Counted from the first letter of the stretch, positions 19,424 through 28,113 are shown. The stretch is 64,000 bases of DNA from Desulfuromonadaceae bacterium (GCA_028683855.1 JAQUHA010000011.1:48519-112518), one strand, 5' to 3'. Numbers and translations: made by a program. Notes: generated by a model from the letters alone, not told the origin.

Positions 19424-20383
19424 TTAAACAGTTTGCCGCCTGCCATGAATCATATTGGCCACAATATCTTCAACAGCCGAATAAGGATCCGTATTGTGCT
19501 CGTTTAACTTTTTAATTATAGATTCAAGAGCTCCACTCTCTTTTATGAGGGATAATACCTCGTTGAAAAGAGTGTCTCTCAGGATGCTCATGAAATGCCT
19601 CTGACTTCTTTCCTGCAGAAAGAGTTTAATCATGCCGCTTGTTAAAAAATACTCCCGGTGTTTAATTATTTCGTCAGTTAACTCTTCCATTCCGATTCCG
19701 CGCTGTGCTTCGGTTTTAAGTACCTGTGGACTCCAATCAGATTCTGTTGCACCGCGCATATCCAGCATTGTGCTCAACTCTCTTGCAGTCCTGTCTGCGC
19801 CATCTCTATCAGCTTTGTTTACGACAAAAATATCGCCGATTTCGAGTATTCCGGCTTTGATCGCCTGAATGTCGTCACCGAGGCCAGGCACCATTACGAC
19901 GCAGGTAGTGTGAGCTTCTTTGACTATATCAACCTCATCCTGTCCGACACCCACAGTTTCTATAATTATTATATCCATTCCAAGAGCGTCCAGTACAAGG
20001 GCTACATCAGAAGTCGAGCGTGAGAGCCCACCTAGAGATCCGCGAGTAGCCAGACTGCGTATAAATACACCCTCATCACATGAGTGACGATTCATCCGGA
20101 TGCGATCTCCCAGAATAGCTCCTCCCGTGAAGGGACTTGTCGGATCAATAGCAACAACTCCGACTTTTTTGTCACGGGATCTGAAAGATGCAGTCAGTTG
20201 ATCGACCAGAGTCGATTTGCCGGCTCCCGGTGGTCCGGTAACGCCTATAATAAATGCGTTGCCCGTGTGTGGGTAGAGTTGCTTCAACTCATCAATTGCC
20301 TGAGGACGGCTGTCGTCGATATCGCGCATCAATCTTGCCGCTGCGCGTATGCTCCCCTGTAGTACCTGGTCTGCTAATGACAT
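19424..20383 (-). CDS. meaB: Methylmalonyl-CoA mutase-associated GTPase MeaB (ArgK family)
   Basis: G3E-class GTPase that gates loading and protects adenosylcobalamin-dependent acyl-CoA mutases. The 319-residue protein shows the P-loop GVTGPPGAGKSTL, the VVAIDPTSPFTGGAILGDRIRM switch region, IIETVGVGQDE and the NKAD specificity motif. It is 53 bases downstream of hldD on the same strand, at the end of a run that begins with the riboswitch-controlled cobalt importer, fitting a B12-linked role. A B12-binding mutase subunit is encoded at 31050-31454; a catalytic large subunit is not in the window. Confidence 0.95.
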   Translation of the reverse strand: MSLADQVLQGSIRAAARLMRDIDDSRPQAIDELKQLYPHTGNAFIIGVTGPPGAGKSTLVDQLTASFRSRDKKVGVVAIDPTSPFTGGAILGDRIRMNRHSCDEGVFIRSLATRGSLGGLSRSTSDVALVLDALGMDIIIIETVGVGQDEVDIVKEAHTTCVVMVPGLGDDIQAIKAGILEIGDIFVVNKADRDGADRTARELSTMLDMRGATESDWSPQVLKTEAQRGIGMEELTDEIIKHREYFLTSGMIKLFLQERSQRHFMSILRDTLFNEVLSLIKESGALESIIKKLNEHNTDPYSAVEDIVANMIHGRRQTV

Positions 20384-20436
20384 GGAAATACCTGCTCGAT
20401 TTGAATTGTTTTCAAGAAAATTATCTTATATCTCTT

Positions 20437-21429
20437 TTAATCTCCGAGCCTTTTACCCGGCACAAGATAGTTTCTGATGTAATCGTTTACTGCATCCTCA
20501 ACCGATGTGACTTTATTCAGATAGCCTGTCGAAATGATCTTGTCGGTGTCTGCACAGGTTATGTACTGGTAGGTTGCCCGTATGGATTCCGGCATATCGA
20601 TATATTCAATATTTACCGCTCTATCCATAGCGCTGAAAACGGCTTTCGCCAACCTGTTCCAGCTTATTGTGGAGCCCCCCCCCACATTGAAGATGCCACC
20701 GGCATCAAGGTTCTGCAAAAAATGGACGGTCATGGCAGCAGCGTCTTTTACGTATATAAAGTCGCGCAACTGTTCGCCGTCGGCGTATTCCGGTTTGTAT
20801 GATTTGAAAAGTTTTAGTTTTCCGGTTGTGCCTATCTGCTCGTAAGCCTTCAATACAAGGGAGCGCATATCACCTTTGTGCTGTTCGTTCGGGCCGTAGA
20901 CATTGAAGTACTTTATTCCGGCTATTTTATTCAAAATCCCCTGCTTCTGAGCCCATAGATCAAAAAGCTGCTTTGAATAACCGTACATATTCATTGGCCG
21001 CAGGGTTTGTAGCTGCTTTTCATCATCAACAAAACCGTGCTCCCCATCGCCGTAGGTAGCAGCGCTGGATGCGTATATAAAACGGGCACCTGCAGCCAGT
21101 GCAGTCAGGGCGAGTTTTCTGCTGTACTCAAAGTTATTGTTTATCAGGTAGGTTGCATCGGTTTCGGTTGTTGCAGAGCAGGCTCCGAGATGGAAAACAG
21201 CTTCCAGTCTTTCGCCGCTTGTCAGTCGTTCAGCAAGTCTCCCTTTGTCCATCAAAGTTTCAAAGACATCTTTTTCCAGATAATCTCTATAGCGGAGTGA
21301 GTTCAGATTCCGCCATTTATCACTTTGCCCCAGATGGTCGACTATCAGTATATCTTCTCTGCCAAGCTGATTCAGCCTCTGTACAATCGCGCTTCCGATA
21401 AGTCCGGCACCACCTGTAACAATTATCAT
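20437..21429 (-). CDS. hldD: ADP-L-glycero-D-manno-heptose 6-epimerase
   Basis: Last enzyme of ADP-heptose synthesis for the LPS inner core. The 330-residue extended SDR has the MIIVTGGAGLIGS cofactor motif, the SSAATYG catalytic Ser/Thr region and YGYSKQLFD with the YxxxK pair. Its ATG overlaps the cbiO stop by one base (TAATG), tying it to the cobalt-transport operon, an unusual partner. Near residue 250 the GGG triplet is encoded by nine consecutive G (20675-20683), so one-base slippage would truncate the epimerase. Confidence 0.95.
   Translation of the reverse strand: MIIVTGGAGLIGSAIVQRLNQLGREDILIVDHLGQSDKWRNLNSLRYRDYLEKDVFETLMDKGRLAERLTSGERLEAVFHLGACSATTETDATYLINNNFEYSRKLALTALAAGARFIYASSAATYGDGEHGFVDDEKQLQTLRPMNMYGYSKQLFDLWAQKQGILNKIAGIKYFNVYGPNEQHKGDMRSLVLKAYEQIGTTGKLKLFKSYKPEYADGEQLRDFIYVKDAAAMTVHFLQNLDAGGIFNVGGGSTISWNRLAKAVFSAMDRAVNIEYIDMPESIRATYQYITCADTDKIISTGYLNKVTSVEDAVNDYIRNYLVPGKRLGD
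20675..20683. repeat. Homopolymer of 9 G (coding strand) inside hldD
   Basis: Nine C on the + strand, read as GGG GGG GGC (Gly-Gly-Gly) with the adjoining bases in hldD. This is the longest tract outside the giant exoprotein gene, and it lies about three quarters into a gene required for LPS heptose. Confidence 0.9.
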
Positions 21430-22286
21430 TACGTTCTCCTCTGAATAAAACTGTAATCGCCGATTGCCAGTAACAACTCACTTCTGCTGACAGGAAGTTT
21501 ACCTTTATCACGAAGATCGATGCCAATCAAGGCGAGTGAGCTTGTAATCTCAGCGACAAATGGTTTTCCGCCCAGTTCCATTTGGACTTCAGAGCTGTTT
21601 AGGACTTCCTGCGGTAGACCACCTGCCAGAAGTCGCCCATTCTGCATTACTAAGACTTCATCCGCCCAACCGTAGGCAAAATCAATATCATGGGTAGCTA
21701 TAACTATTGTCATTCCTTCACTCTGCAACTGATCCAGAATTGCTGTCAGCTCCATCTGCATTAGAGTGTCAAGCCCAGCCATCGGTTCGTCAAGAACCAG
21801 TACCTCCGGTCTCATTGCCAGAACTCCGGCAATGCAGACCCGCTTCTTTTGACCATAACTTAGATTATGAACAGGTTTGTCAGAAGTTTCCTGCATACCA
21901 ACAGCCTTAAGTGCCTCTTCTACACGCAGGCGAACTTCACTTTCGGGCAGCCCCAGATTCATTGGGCCAAAGGAAACATCTTCTCTTACGCACGCCGAAA
22001 AGAGCTGGTTATCAGGATTTTGAAATACCAGGCCGATCTTAGAACGAATATCACGCAAACCGGTGCGACTGTAATCAAAGGGATCTCTTCTGTACAGTAG
22101 TTTCCCGCCGTCTGGTCGCAGCAAACTGTTAAGGTGCATGAACAGTGTGGTTTTGCCCGCCCCGTTAGCACCCATGACAGCTGTTTTGGAGGCTTGCGTT
22201 ATTTTTATGGAGCAGTTTGTTAAGGCGTCTGTGCCGTCGGGGTAACGGTAGGAAACATCTGCCAATGAGATAATTGCTTCATTCAT
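21429..22286 (-). CDS. cbiO: Cobalt ECF transporter ATP-binding subunit CbiO
   Basis: ATPase of the energy-coupling-factor cobalt importer. The 285-residue protein has Walker A GANGAGKTT, Q-loop GLVFQNPDNQLF, signature LSYGQKKR, Walker B VLVLDEPMAGLD and the H-loop ATHD. Its start overlaps the cbiQ stop (ATGA), and its own stop overlaps hldD. The segment after the ATPase core (about 60 residues) is longer than a minimal NBD, as is usual in CbiO. Confidence 0.95.
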   Translation of the reverse strand: MNEAIISLADVSYRYPDGTDALTNCSIKITQASKTAVMGANGAGKTTLFMHLNSLLRPDGGKLLYRRDPFDYSRTGLRDIRSKIGLVFQNPDNQLFSACVREDVSFGPMNLGLPESEVRLRVEEALKAVGMQETSDKPVHNLSYGQKKRVCIAGVLAMRPEVLVLDEPMAGLDTLMQMELTAILDQLQSEGMTIVIATHDIDFAYGWADEVLVMQNGRLLAGGLPQEVLNSSEVQMELGGKPFVAEITSSLALIGIDLRDKGKLPVSRSELLLAIGDYSFIQRRT

Positions 22287-23017
22287 GAGAATGCAAGCTC
22301 ACAGAGAATCATTGAGATGCCTGATGTTGCAGAAATTAAAATATTTCTTCGAGAATTCGGATAGTCAGCTTCGAGAAAACGGAACGCGCCGTCGTTGCAG
22401 CGTGCTTCAACCGCCAGCTGCAAAGATGTTGAACGCTGCCAGACTTGCATGGTCAAATTGGCACTCAATCTACCCAGAGAGCGGATTGAGTGTCCAGGTG
22501 TTGCATAGCCAAGGCGTGCCGACTGTGCGGTTATGGTGTTGTTGACTGATTCTGACAGCACAAAAAGTGTGCGGTAGCAGAGTATCATAAGATCCAGCAG
22601 GGTCTCAGGTGTTTTGCAGCGGCGCAGTAGAGATATTATGTCCGGGAGTGGTGTCGTAAGTGTGAGAAAAAGCAGTGAAGTCAGGCAGGCAAAAGATCGG
22701 CTGCATATATGCAAAATATTCGGTAATTCTGATTCTGCAAAATGGATTGCCGGTGCATTAAGATCCAGAGAGAATGAGAGAGATAAAGTGCTTGCCGCTA
22801 AGAAAAGGAGTGGAGGTGCTGCCACCCGCAGATAGATAAAAAAAGGGACAGCCGCCCCCACAATAGCGGCGCAGGAGATGAAAATTGCGACTGCAAGGGC
22901 TGCAACCGGGGAGCCGGCTGAAAACGCAGCCAGTATGCCGCAAAAAGTAAAGATCCCTTTGGCGATTGGAGAAACCTTGCGCCAGCGGTTTGAGTATGCT
23001 GACTGTTCCGTCAGCAC
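22283..23017 (-). CDS. cbiQ: Cobalt ECF transporter transmembrane subunit CbiQ
   Basis: The T component linking CbiO to CbiM. The frame is open as far as 23170, but that would bury most of cbiN. The GTG at 23017, preceded by GGAAAG, overlaps the cbiN stop by seven bases and gives a 244-residue protein starting [12 protein letters not shown], typical of CbiQ. Several hydrophobic helices follow, and the coupling segment near LLRRCKTPETLLDLM matches the Arg/Pro-containing cytoplasmic motif contacting the ATPase. Confidence 0.9.
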   Translation of the reverse strand: MLTEQSAYSNRWRKVSPIAKGIFTFCGILAAFSAGSPVAALAVAIFISCAAIVGAAVPFFIYLRVAAPPLLFLAASTLSLSFSLDLNAPAIHFAESELPNILHICSRSFACLTSLLFLTLTTPLPDIISLLRRCKTPETLLDLMILCYRTLFVLSESVNNTITAQSARLGYATPGHSIRSLGRLSANLTMQVWQRSTSLQLAVEARCNDGAFRFLEADYPNSRRNILISATSGISMILCELAFS

Positions 23018-23346
23018 CGAATCTCTTTCCGGATAGCTTTGTCCTGCTTTGCGCGTGTTTTTGAGCAGCCATACCAGTAACCGAGGAAGCCGGCTCCTGC
23101 TGCTGCCTGAAGTGCAAAAAGGAGTGATCCTATCTCGCCGCTTGGTGGCTCCATAACAGATCTGAACCATGGTTTGTACCCCGGAGATATACTGCCTACA
23201 ATCTCTTTGGCTTTATCATCTGCACCTGTAAATATTTCAGCCTCTCTCCCATTCATACAGGGAACAGGTTTTTTCACTATCCAGAGCGGTAGTGCTGAAA
23301 GCAGAATGACAGCAAGAATCATCCAGATATTCTGGTATCGTTTCAC
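23011..23346 (-). CDS. cbiN: Cobalt transport auxiliary protein CbiN
   Basis: A 111-residue small membrane protein with an N-terminal helix (about residues 7-24), a periplasmic stretch with the family [19 protein letters not shown] motif (A-x-x-x-I-x-x-x-x-P-x-Y-x-P-W), and a C-terminal helix. CbiN loops help CbiM take up cobalt. It overlaps cbiM at its start (ATGA) and cbiQ at its end. Confidence 0.93.
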   Translation of the reverse strand: MKRYQNIWMILAVILLSALPLWIVKKPVPCMNGREAEIFTGADDKAKEIVGSISPGYKPWFRSVMEPPSGEIGSLLFALQAAAGAGFLGYWYGCSKTRAKQDKAIRKEIRC

Positions 23347-24020
23347 GCTTTTGCCCCCTGAATCGATATGATCTTCATCTCCTTTAACTCTTTGGAATTG
23401 AATCGTGTCAGCGCATTCATAACAACAACGGTCAGCAGACCTTCACTGATTGCCAAGGGAATCTGCGTAATAGCGAAGAGTGTGGCAAATTTGACAAACG
23501 AGGCGGTAAAACCACCGGAAGGATCTGGAAAAGCAAATGCGAGCTGGGCTGAAGTTGTGAGATATGTCAGGAGGTCGGCAAGTGAAGCGGCAATAAAAAC
23601 TGAAAACCCGAAAGGGACTCGTATAGATCTGGCAATTCGGAATATTGCAGCGGCTGCAAACGGTCCGGCAATCGCCATAGAGAAGATATTTGCTCCAAGA
23701 GTCGTTATCCCGCCATGTGCAAGAAGCACTGCCTGGAACAACAGCACTACCATGCCGATCGGTGCCATAGCTGTAGGTCCAAAAAGAATTGCACCGAGAC
23801 CTGTGCCTGTCGGGTGGGAGCAGCTCCCTGTGACTGATGGCAGCTTGAGGGCTGAAAGTACAAATGTAAAAGCTGCCGCAACTCCAAGCAGCATACGCTG
23901 CTCAGGCTGCTCTTTTATACGCCTGTTAATTGTGTATAATCCGTATGCGACGAACGGAGCTGAAACGGCGCTCCATCCTATAGCGTGTTTGACAGGGAGG
24001 AAACCTTCCATTATGTGCAT
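23343..24020 (-). CDS. cbiM: Cobalt ECF transporter substrate-binding subunit CbiM
   Basis: The S component that binds Co2+. The 225-residue protein begins MHIMEGFLP, the N-terminal Met-His arrangement needed for metal chelation. Conserved segments [17 protein letters not shown] and [17 protein letters not shown] follow, with about six helices. An AGGAGATAAC ribosome site precedes the ATG. It is the first gene after the cobalamin riboswitch and its terminator. Confidence 0.95.
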   Translation of the reverse strand: MHIMEGFLPVKHAIGWSAVSAPFVAYGLYTINRRIKEQPEQRMLLGVAAAFTFVLSALKLPSVTGSCSHPTGTGLGAILFGPTAMAPIGMVVLLFQAVLLAHGGITTLGANIFSMAIAGPFAAAAIFRIARSIRVPFGFSVFIAASLADLLTYLTTSAQLAFAFPDPSGGFTASFVKFATLFAITQIPLAISEGLLTVVVMNALTRFNSKELKEMKIISIQGAKA

Positions 24021-24035
24021 ATAGTTATCTCCTGA

Positions 24036-24078
24036 AAAACAAGAAAGTCCGCAGCTGCAGTTGCAAGCGGCGGACTTT
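24036..24078 (-). terminator. Riboswitch expression-platform terminator
   Basis: On the minus strand a nine-base-pair stem (AAAGTCCGC with GCGGACTTT, 24044-24052 and 24070-24078) is followed by CTTG and five T, just before the cbiM ribosome site. Its position after the aptamer fits premature termination when B12 is abundant. Confidence 0.8.
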
Positions 24079-24139
24079 TCGTATTCAAAGTCTGATAGCG
24101 TTTCACTCTCCCTTTACCAGAGGGATGGTGTGAGTGGAA

Positions 24140-24325
24140 AAATCATGGCAGGTCTTCTGGCTTGCGATTCACCCTCCGGGCGCCTTCCCGGTTGTTCGAC
24201 CAGTGACTTAAATGCCCATTGTCCTCGCTTACAGCGGCGGGTCCGCGGGGGAATCGCTGCTTTGAGCATCACACCCCTCTTCCCTTTCAAGCCCATAAAA
24301 GGGCACCCTGATTTGATATTCAATT
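24140..24325 (-). ncRNA. Cobalamin (B12) riboswitch controlling cbiMNQO
   Basis: Reading the minus strand, the hallmark segments appear in order: GCTGTAAGCGAGGAC, AAGTCACTGG, GGGAAGGCGCCCGG, GGGTGAATCGCAAGCC and the B12 box AGCCAGAAGACCTGCC (24147-24162). These are the conserved core and box of the adenosylcobalamin aptamer. It lies between znuB and cbiM, is followed by an intrinsic terminator, and is expected to shut off cobalt uptake when cobalamin is plentiful. End coordinates are approximate. Confidence 0.96.
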
Positions 24326-24353
24326 GTCATTCAACCTGAATAAAGTACGGGTT

Positions 24354-24383
24354 GAGATAGCACGGTGTCAGCTATCCTGTCAA
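24354..24383 (-). promoter_or_regulatory. Candidate sigma-70 promoter for the riboswitch/cbiMNQO transcript
   Basis: On the minus strand a perfect -35 TTGACA (24378-24383) is followed after 18 bases by TATCTC (24354-24359), a weak -10 preceded by TG as in extended -10 promoters. A GATAGC/GCTATC inverted repeat spans the spacer and may be an operator or the znuB terminator stem. Confidence 0.5.
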
Positions 24384-24406
24384 GGTTATTGGGCAGTTGG
24401 AGTCGC

Positions 24407-25234
24407 TCAGCGTTTTAGTAAAAACGAGAGTGCATAGAGCATCATTGCAACGAGTACAACTGTCGCACCGGTTGCTGTACCCCAGTAAAAGGAGAGGACA
24501 AGGCCGGTAATGCTTGCAACAAGAGATAAGCAGAATGCAATTAAGACGTACTGTCTGCTGTTTACAGCAAGATTGCGCGCTGTCGCTGCAGGAATTATTA
24601 GAAGTGAATTGACCACAAGGAGACCAACCCATGGAATGCTTACTGCTACTACAAGAGCGACAATGCTGGAAAAAAAAGCTTCAGTTGCCCAGACATTTAA
24701 ACCTCTGCTTCGCGCAAGGCTTTTGTTGAGAAAGGAAAGTACAAAATGATTGAAGTAAAGAACCCATAGGACTCCCACAACCAGCAGTATTACGGCAAGT
24801 CTGCCTATTTCCGTTGGTGTTATGGTAAGAAGATCGCCAATAAGAAAGCCTGAGTATTTGGAAAAGCCGCCGTCGCGGGAGAGAAGTACTACGCCTAAAG
24901 CTACCGCAAAAGACATGACCAGCCCAATAAGTGTGTCAGCAGAGACGGTGCCGTAGCGTCTTAGCACCGTGACCGCTAAAGCGAGTAGAACGCAGAAAAT
25001 TATCATCGACCAGGTTGGATCTGGTAATCCGAGTAATGCTCCAATTGCAATGCCGGTGAGGGTCGCGTGCCCGATAGCTTCGGAAAAAAAAGCCATCTGA
25101 TTGCTTATTACGAGGGTTCCGATCAGTGCAAATAGCGGTGAAACCAGTAAGATTGCAAGCAGCGCATTCTGCATGAAAGAAAACTGCGCCCATTCAAACG
25201 GCAGACTGCCTATCAACCAACTCCAGTAACTCAC
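24407..25234 (-). CDS. znuB: Zinc/manganese ABC transporter permease (ZnuB type)
   Basis: A 275-residue polytopic permease of the ABC-3 family with about eight hydrophobic helices and family segments SEAIGHATLTGIAIG and VGLLVVNSLLIIPAATARNL. It overlaps the ATPase gene by four bases (ATGA). Zinc is more likely than manganese given the ZnuA-like binding protein, but metal choice cannot be settled from sequence. It is followed by the cobalamin-riboswitch promoter region, so it ends the znu operon. Confidence 0.85.
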   Translation of the reverse strand: MSYWSWLIGSLPFEWAQFSFMQNALLAILLVSPLFALIGTLVISNQMAFFSEAIGHATLTGIAIGALLGLPDPTWSMIIFCVLLALAVTVLRRYGTVSADTLIGLVMSFAVALGVVLLSRDGGFSKYSGFLIGDLLTITPTEIGRLAVILLVVGVLWVLYFNHFVLSFLNKSLARSRGLNVWATEAFFSSIVALVVAVSIPWVGLLVVNSLLIIPAATARNLAVNSRQYVLIAFCLSLVASITGLVLSFYWGTATGATVVLVAMMLYALSFLLKR

Positions 25235-26055
25235 TCTTTTGTACCATCGTCAACAGCACAGTAGGATTTAAAAGCCGAACTGACCGGCTCATCATCAAGA
25301 CCAAATGCCAGGCGAACATCCTCCTGCTTTAAAACTTCGGCAGGTGTACCGTCAAAAAGCAGCGTTTTATCGTTAATAAAGACCATTCTGTCAGCGATTG
25401 AGGCTGCTGCGTTCAGATCATGTGAAACCAGTAAAATTGAGAGATCCAGATATCTCCGTAAACCGGATACTATTTCGTAAAACTGAGCGGTTCCGGCATG
25501 ATCGAGTCCAGCCAGCGGCTCATCGAGCAGAAGAAGTTGCGGTACCGGTTTCAGCGCCAGAGCTAGAAGAACCCGCTGGAGTTGACCGCAGGAGAGTCTT
25601 CCGAGGTTTCTCTCTATAAGTTCAGCACCCCCGACTAAATTGAGAGCCTCGTACGCCTCATCTCGAATTTTTTTCGGATACCATAGCCATAGTGGCCATC
25701 GCGTCCCTGTCGCTGCAAAAAGATCAAGAACCGTAAGCGGAGCAGATTTATCGATCTCAATCCGTTGAGGAACATAACCTATCTGCGGTCGTTTCTGCTG
25801 ATCAGAGTCCCCTGCAGGTTGAAAGAGCAGCTCTCCAGAGTGCGAAATTTCCCCCATAATCGCTCTTAAAAGTGTTGTTTTACCAGCACCGTTAGGGCCG
25901 ACTATGGCAGTGAGTTCTCCGCAGTGGACATGGAGGTTCACCTGCTGAAGTGCAGTCTTGCCTTCAAAGCGCACGCCTACGTCAATAAGGCGTGTACAGC
26001 AGGCTCTCTCTTCATGTAATCCTCTTCTTTTGTCCAGTTGATTTGAATTTTGCAC
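25231..26055 (-). CDS. znuC: Zinc/manganese ABC transporter ATP-binding protein (ZnuC type)
   Basis: A 274-residue ABC ATPase with Walker A GPNGAGKTT, Q-loop GYVPQRIEID, signature LSCGQLQR, Walker B LLLLDEPLAGLD and H-loop SHDLNAA. The listed GTG start lies four bases after the znuA stop; no strong ribosome site is visible and the first 20 residues are poorly conserved, so a later start is possible. It is translationally coupled to znuB. Confidence 0.87.
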   Translation of the reverse strand: MQNSNQLDKRRGLHEERACCTRLIDVGVRFEGKTALQQVNLHVHCGELTAIVGPNGAGKTTLLRAIMGEISHSGELLFQPAGDSDQQKRPQIGYVPQRIEIDKSAPLTVLDLFAATGTRWPLWLWYPKKIRDEAYEALNLVGGAELIERNLGRLSCGQLQRVLLALALKPVPQLLLLDEPLAGLDHAGTAQFYEIVSGLRRYLDLSILLVSHDLNAAASIADRMVFINDKTLLFDGTPAEVLKQEDVRLAFGLDDEPVSSAFKSYCAVDDGTKE

Positions 26056-26059
26056 GGAT

Positions 26060-26950
26060 TTAATTGAGTGCTTTCTGTAGTTGTCGGAGGTTTTTTTTCA
26101 TAATTTCTATATACGCATCATCCTTCATTGGCCCGGTAACTACAGGGTCAAGTATATACAGTTTTGCATCAGTCTCGCGAGTAACAGTCTGAGCTGCTTT
26201 GCTTGGATACTGCGGCTCAGCGAACATTGCCTTTACTCTGGTTTTCCTGACAAGATTTATCGTAGATGCCATTTCTCTTGCATTCGGTTCTGAACCCGGT
26301 TCCCGTTCGATTACTGCAACTACGTTTAAGCCGAACTCCTTTGCAAAATACGGGAATGCTTCATGTAGAGTTATAATGTCGCGAGTTTTTATTCCTTTGA
26401 GTCCTGCTATCATTTCGGAACGGAGTTTTTCCAGTTTTACAACGTATATGTCGGCATTTTTGTTATATTCTCTCCTGTTTGTTGGATCAAGAGCAGCCAG
26501 TCTTGAACTGATAATTCTTATCTGTTTAATGTGCAGTGAAATGCTAACCCAGACGTGCGGATTTTCACCGGTAGAATCTTTCAGAGTTTGAATGCCGTCA
26601 CTTGCGCTTATAATTTTTATATCAGGCTTCTGCTTAATCACCTTATCTAAAAAAGATTCCATTCCTGCGCCATTAACAATGAAAATATCAGTTTTGGCAA
26701 GTTGCTTCATATCGTCCGTGGTTGAGTTGTAATCGTGCAGACAGCCGGTCATAGGCTTGGTAAGATTGCGAACCTCAATTCCCTGAACCCCTTTTGTCAG
26801 ATTAAGAGCGGCAATATACATTGGATAAAACGAAGTGGTGATGCGCAAAGGCTTAGTTGCTGCAGCTGAAACGCTCGATGTTAAAAGCGTAGTGCAAAAA
26901 AAAACTACTGTAAGTATGAAAAAACAGAATCTTTCTGTTGTTTTAAACAT
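26060..26950 (-). CDS. znuA: Zinc ABC transporter substrate-binding protein (ZnuA type)
   Basis: A 296-residue periplasmic metal-binding protein with a signal peptide ending SVSA. The upstream in-frame start at 26983 is rejected because the ATG at 26950 follows AGGGGTA. Metal-ligand candidates are the His of TGCLHDYN, the His of ENPHVW, the His of LHEAFPYF and the Asp of ILDPV, matching cluster A-I layout. The His-rich loop of many ZnuA proteins is absent. It is the first gene of znuACB, reading away from the carbonic anhydrase gene. Confidence 0.87.
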   Translation of the reverse strand: MFKTTERFCFFILTVVFFCTTLLTSSVSAAATKPLRITTSFYPMYIAALNLTKGVQGIEVRNLTKPMTGCLHDYNSTTDDMKQLAKTDIFIVNGAGMESFLDKVIKQKPDIKIISASDGIQTLKDSTGENPHVWVSISLHIKQIRIISSRLAALDPTNRREYNKNADIYVVKLEKLRSEMIAGLKGIKTRDIITLHEAFPYFAKEFGLNVVAVIEREPGSEPNAREMASTINLVRKTRVKAMFAEPQYPSKAAQTVTRETDAKLYILDPVVTGPMKDDAYIEIMKKNLRQLQKALN

Positions 26951-27308
26951 ATTCTGTACCCCTACTACATAAAAATTCAGCAAATGTATGTCTACTGTTT
27001 ATGTTAAATCCGAATTTTTGTCAAATTTATGCAGAGTTGTTAACCTGTTCTATTAAAAAGGTGCTGGTCTTTTATTGGCAACCGGACTATTTACCGATAG
27101 TTTTATAAAAACAAATATGACTCCGCTATACTTAAAGTATATTAAGGTGGTGCAACCTCCAACCTGCGAAAATGGCGATCAGAAGATTGCTCCTGCAATG
27201 CCGCAATTTAAATATTTATATGAATTCATGTTGACGTGTAAGCAAATCAATGATAAAAGCCAACAGCTTTTTATCTAGTATGTTTTAACAAAAGGGGGGA
27301 TGTCCATT
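26951..27308. promoter_or_regulatory. 358-base divergent intergenic region (znuA / carbonic anhydrase)
   Basis: AT-rich gap that must carry both promoters. It includes a palindrome TATACTTAAAGTATA (27127-27141), an AGGTGGTGCAACCT element just after it, and a TTGACG (-35-like) near 27229. No Zur or NikR box could be recognised with confidence. A 67-codon frame from a TTG at 27075 has no ribosome site and is not called. Confidence 0.45.
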
Positions 27309-28103
27309 ATGTACGGAAAGAAATTGGCTCTTGGTGCAGCGATGATGTTGGCTGTAAGTTCTTTGTGGATAAGTGGTTGCAGTTCCAGCAGTCCTGATGT
27401 TGCAATTGCTGTAGAGTCGGCTACTGCTGACCTTGAACAGGGTAATACAGTTTATAAAAGTACTTTCAGCACTGTTATTGCTACAATTAAAAAAGTCACC
27501 GGAGTTGATCTTACATCGGCGCAGGATCCAAAAACCGTTGTAATTACCTGCTCTGATTCACGCGTGCCGCCTGAACTTATTTTTAATAAGACTCTTGGTG
27601 ATCTGTTTGTTATTCGTGTTGCCGGTAATGTTGCGGATACCGACGAATTGGCGAGTATTGATTATGCCGTCGAGCACTTGAAGGCAACAAAGGTTATAGT
27701 ACTTGGACATAAAAAGTGCGGGGCAGTCACCGCAGCAGTTGATGCGTTTATTTTAAATAATAAATTAAATACACCGGCTGTAGCACATTCAAAAATTGCT
27801 GAGCTTGTAAACAAAATATACCCAAGTGTTGTAACTGCTTATGACGAGTTGAATGTTGAAAATCCAGCTGCGGATAATTCTGTATCCACAGTTTTGATTC
27901 CAAAGGCAATTGAAGTAAATGCCGAAAGAGTACGTGAACAGATAGTAGATGAACTTAACGAACTGAAAGTAGAAGGAGTCTTGTTGGGAGCTGAAGATGC
28001 ACGTTCCTCCATCTATGTTGGTTCCGCAATTTATGATGTTGCTGACGGTGCAGTTGCCTTCAATCAGAATACGGCAGTAATTATAGATAACGCAAATAAC
28101 TAA
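27309..28103 (+). CDS. Beta-class carbonic anhydrase with lipoprotein signal
   Basis: Interconverts CO2 and bicarbonate. Zinc-site motifs are complete: CSDSR (Cys, Asp-Arg dyad) and LGHKKCG (His, Cys), with RVAGN between them. Unusually, it starts with a signal peptide ending in a lipobox (ISG then Cys, about residue 24), so the enzyme should be a lipid-anchored envelope protein rather than cytosolic. The ATG at 27309 is chosen over 27300 because the AAAGGGGGG ribosome site abuts the latter. The product is 264 residues; an insertion of about 30 residues after the second motif is seen in some bacterial homologues. Confidence 0.88.
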   Translation: MYGKKLALGAAMMLAVSSLWISGCSSSSPDVAIAVESATADLEQGNTVYKSTFSTVIATIKKVTGVDLTSAQDPKTVVITCSDSRVPPELIFNKTLGDLFVIRVAGNVADTDELASIDYAVEHLKATKVIVLGHKKCGAVTAAVDAFILNNKLNTPAVAHSKIAELVNKIYPSVVTAYDELNVENPAADNSVSTVLIPKAIEVNAERVREQIVDELNELKVEGVLLGAEDARSSIYVGSAIYDVADGAVAFNQNTAVIIDNANN

Positions 28104-28113
28104 AAGCAGCATA

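Noticed and set aside
22283..23170. Longer 295-residue version of CbiQ
   Set aside because: It would overlap cbiN almost fully and its N-terminus is the out-of-frame shadow of CbiN; the GTG at 23017 fits the family.
27075..27278. 67-codon + strand frame before the carbonic anhydrase gene
   Set aside because: TTG start without a ribosome site, no recognisable domain, and it covers the divergent promoter region.
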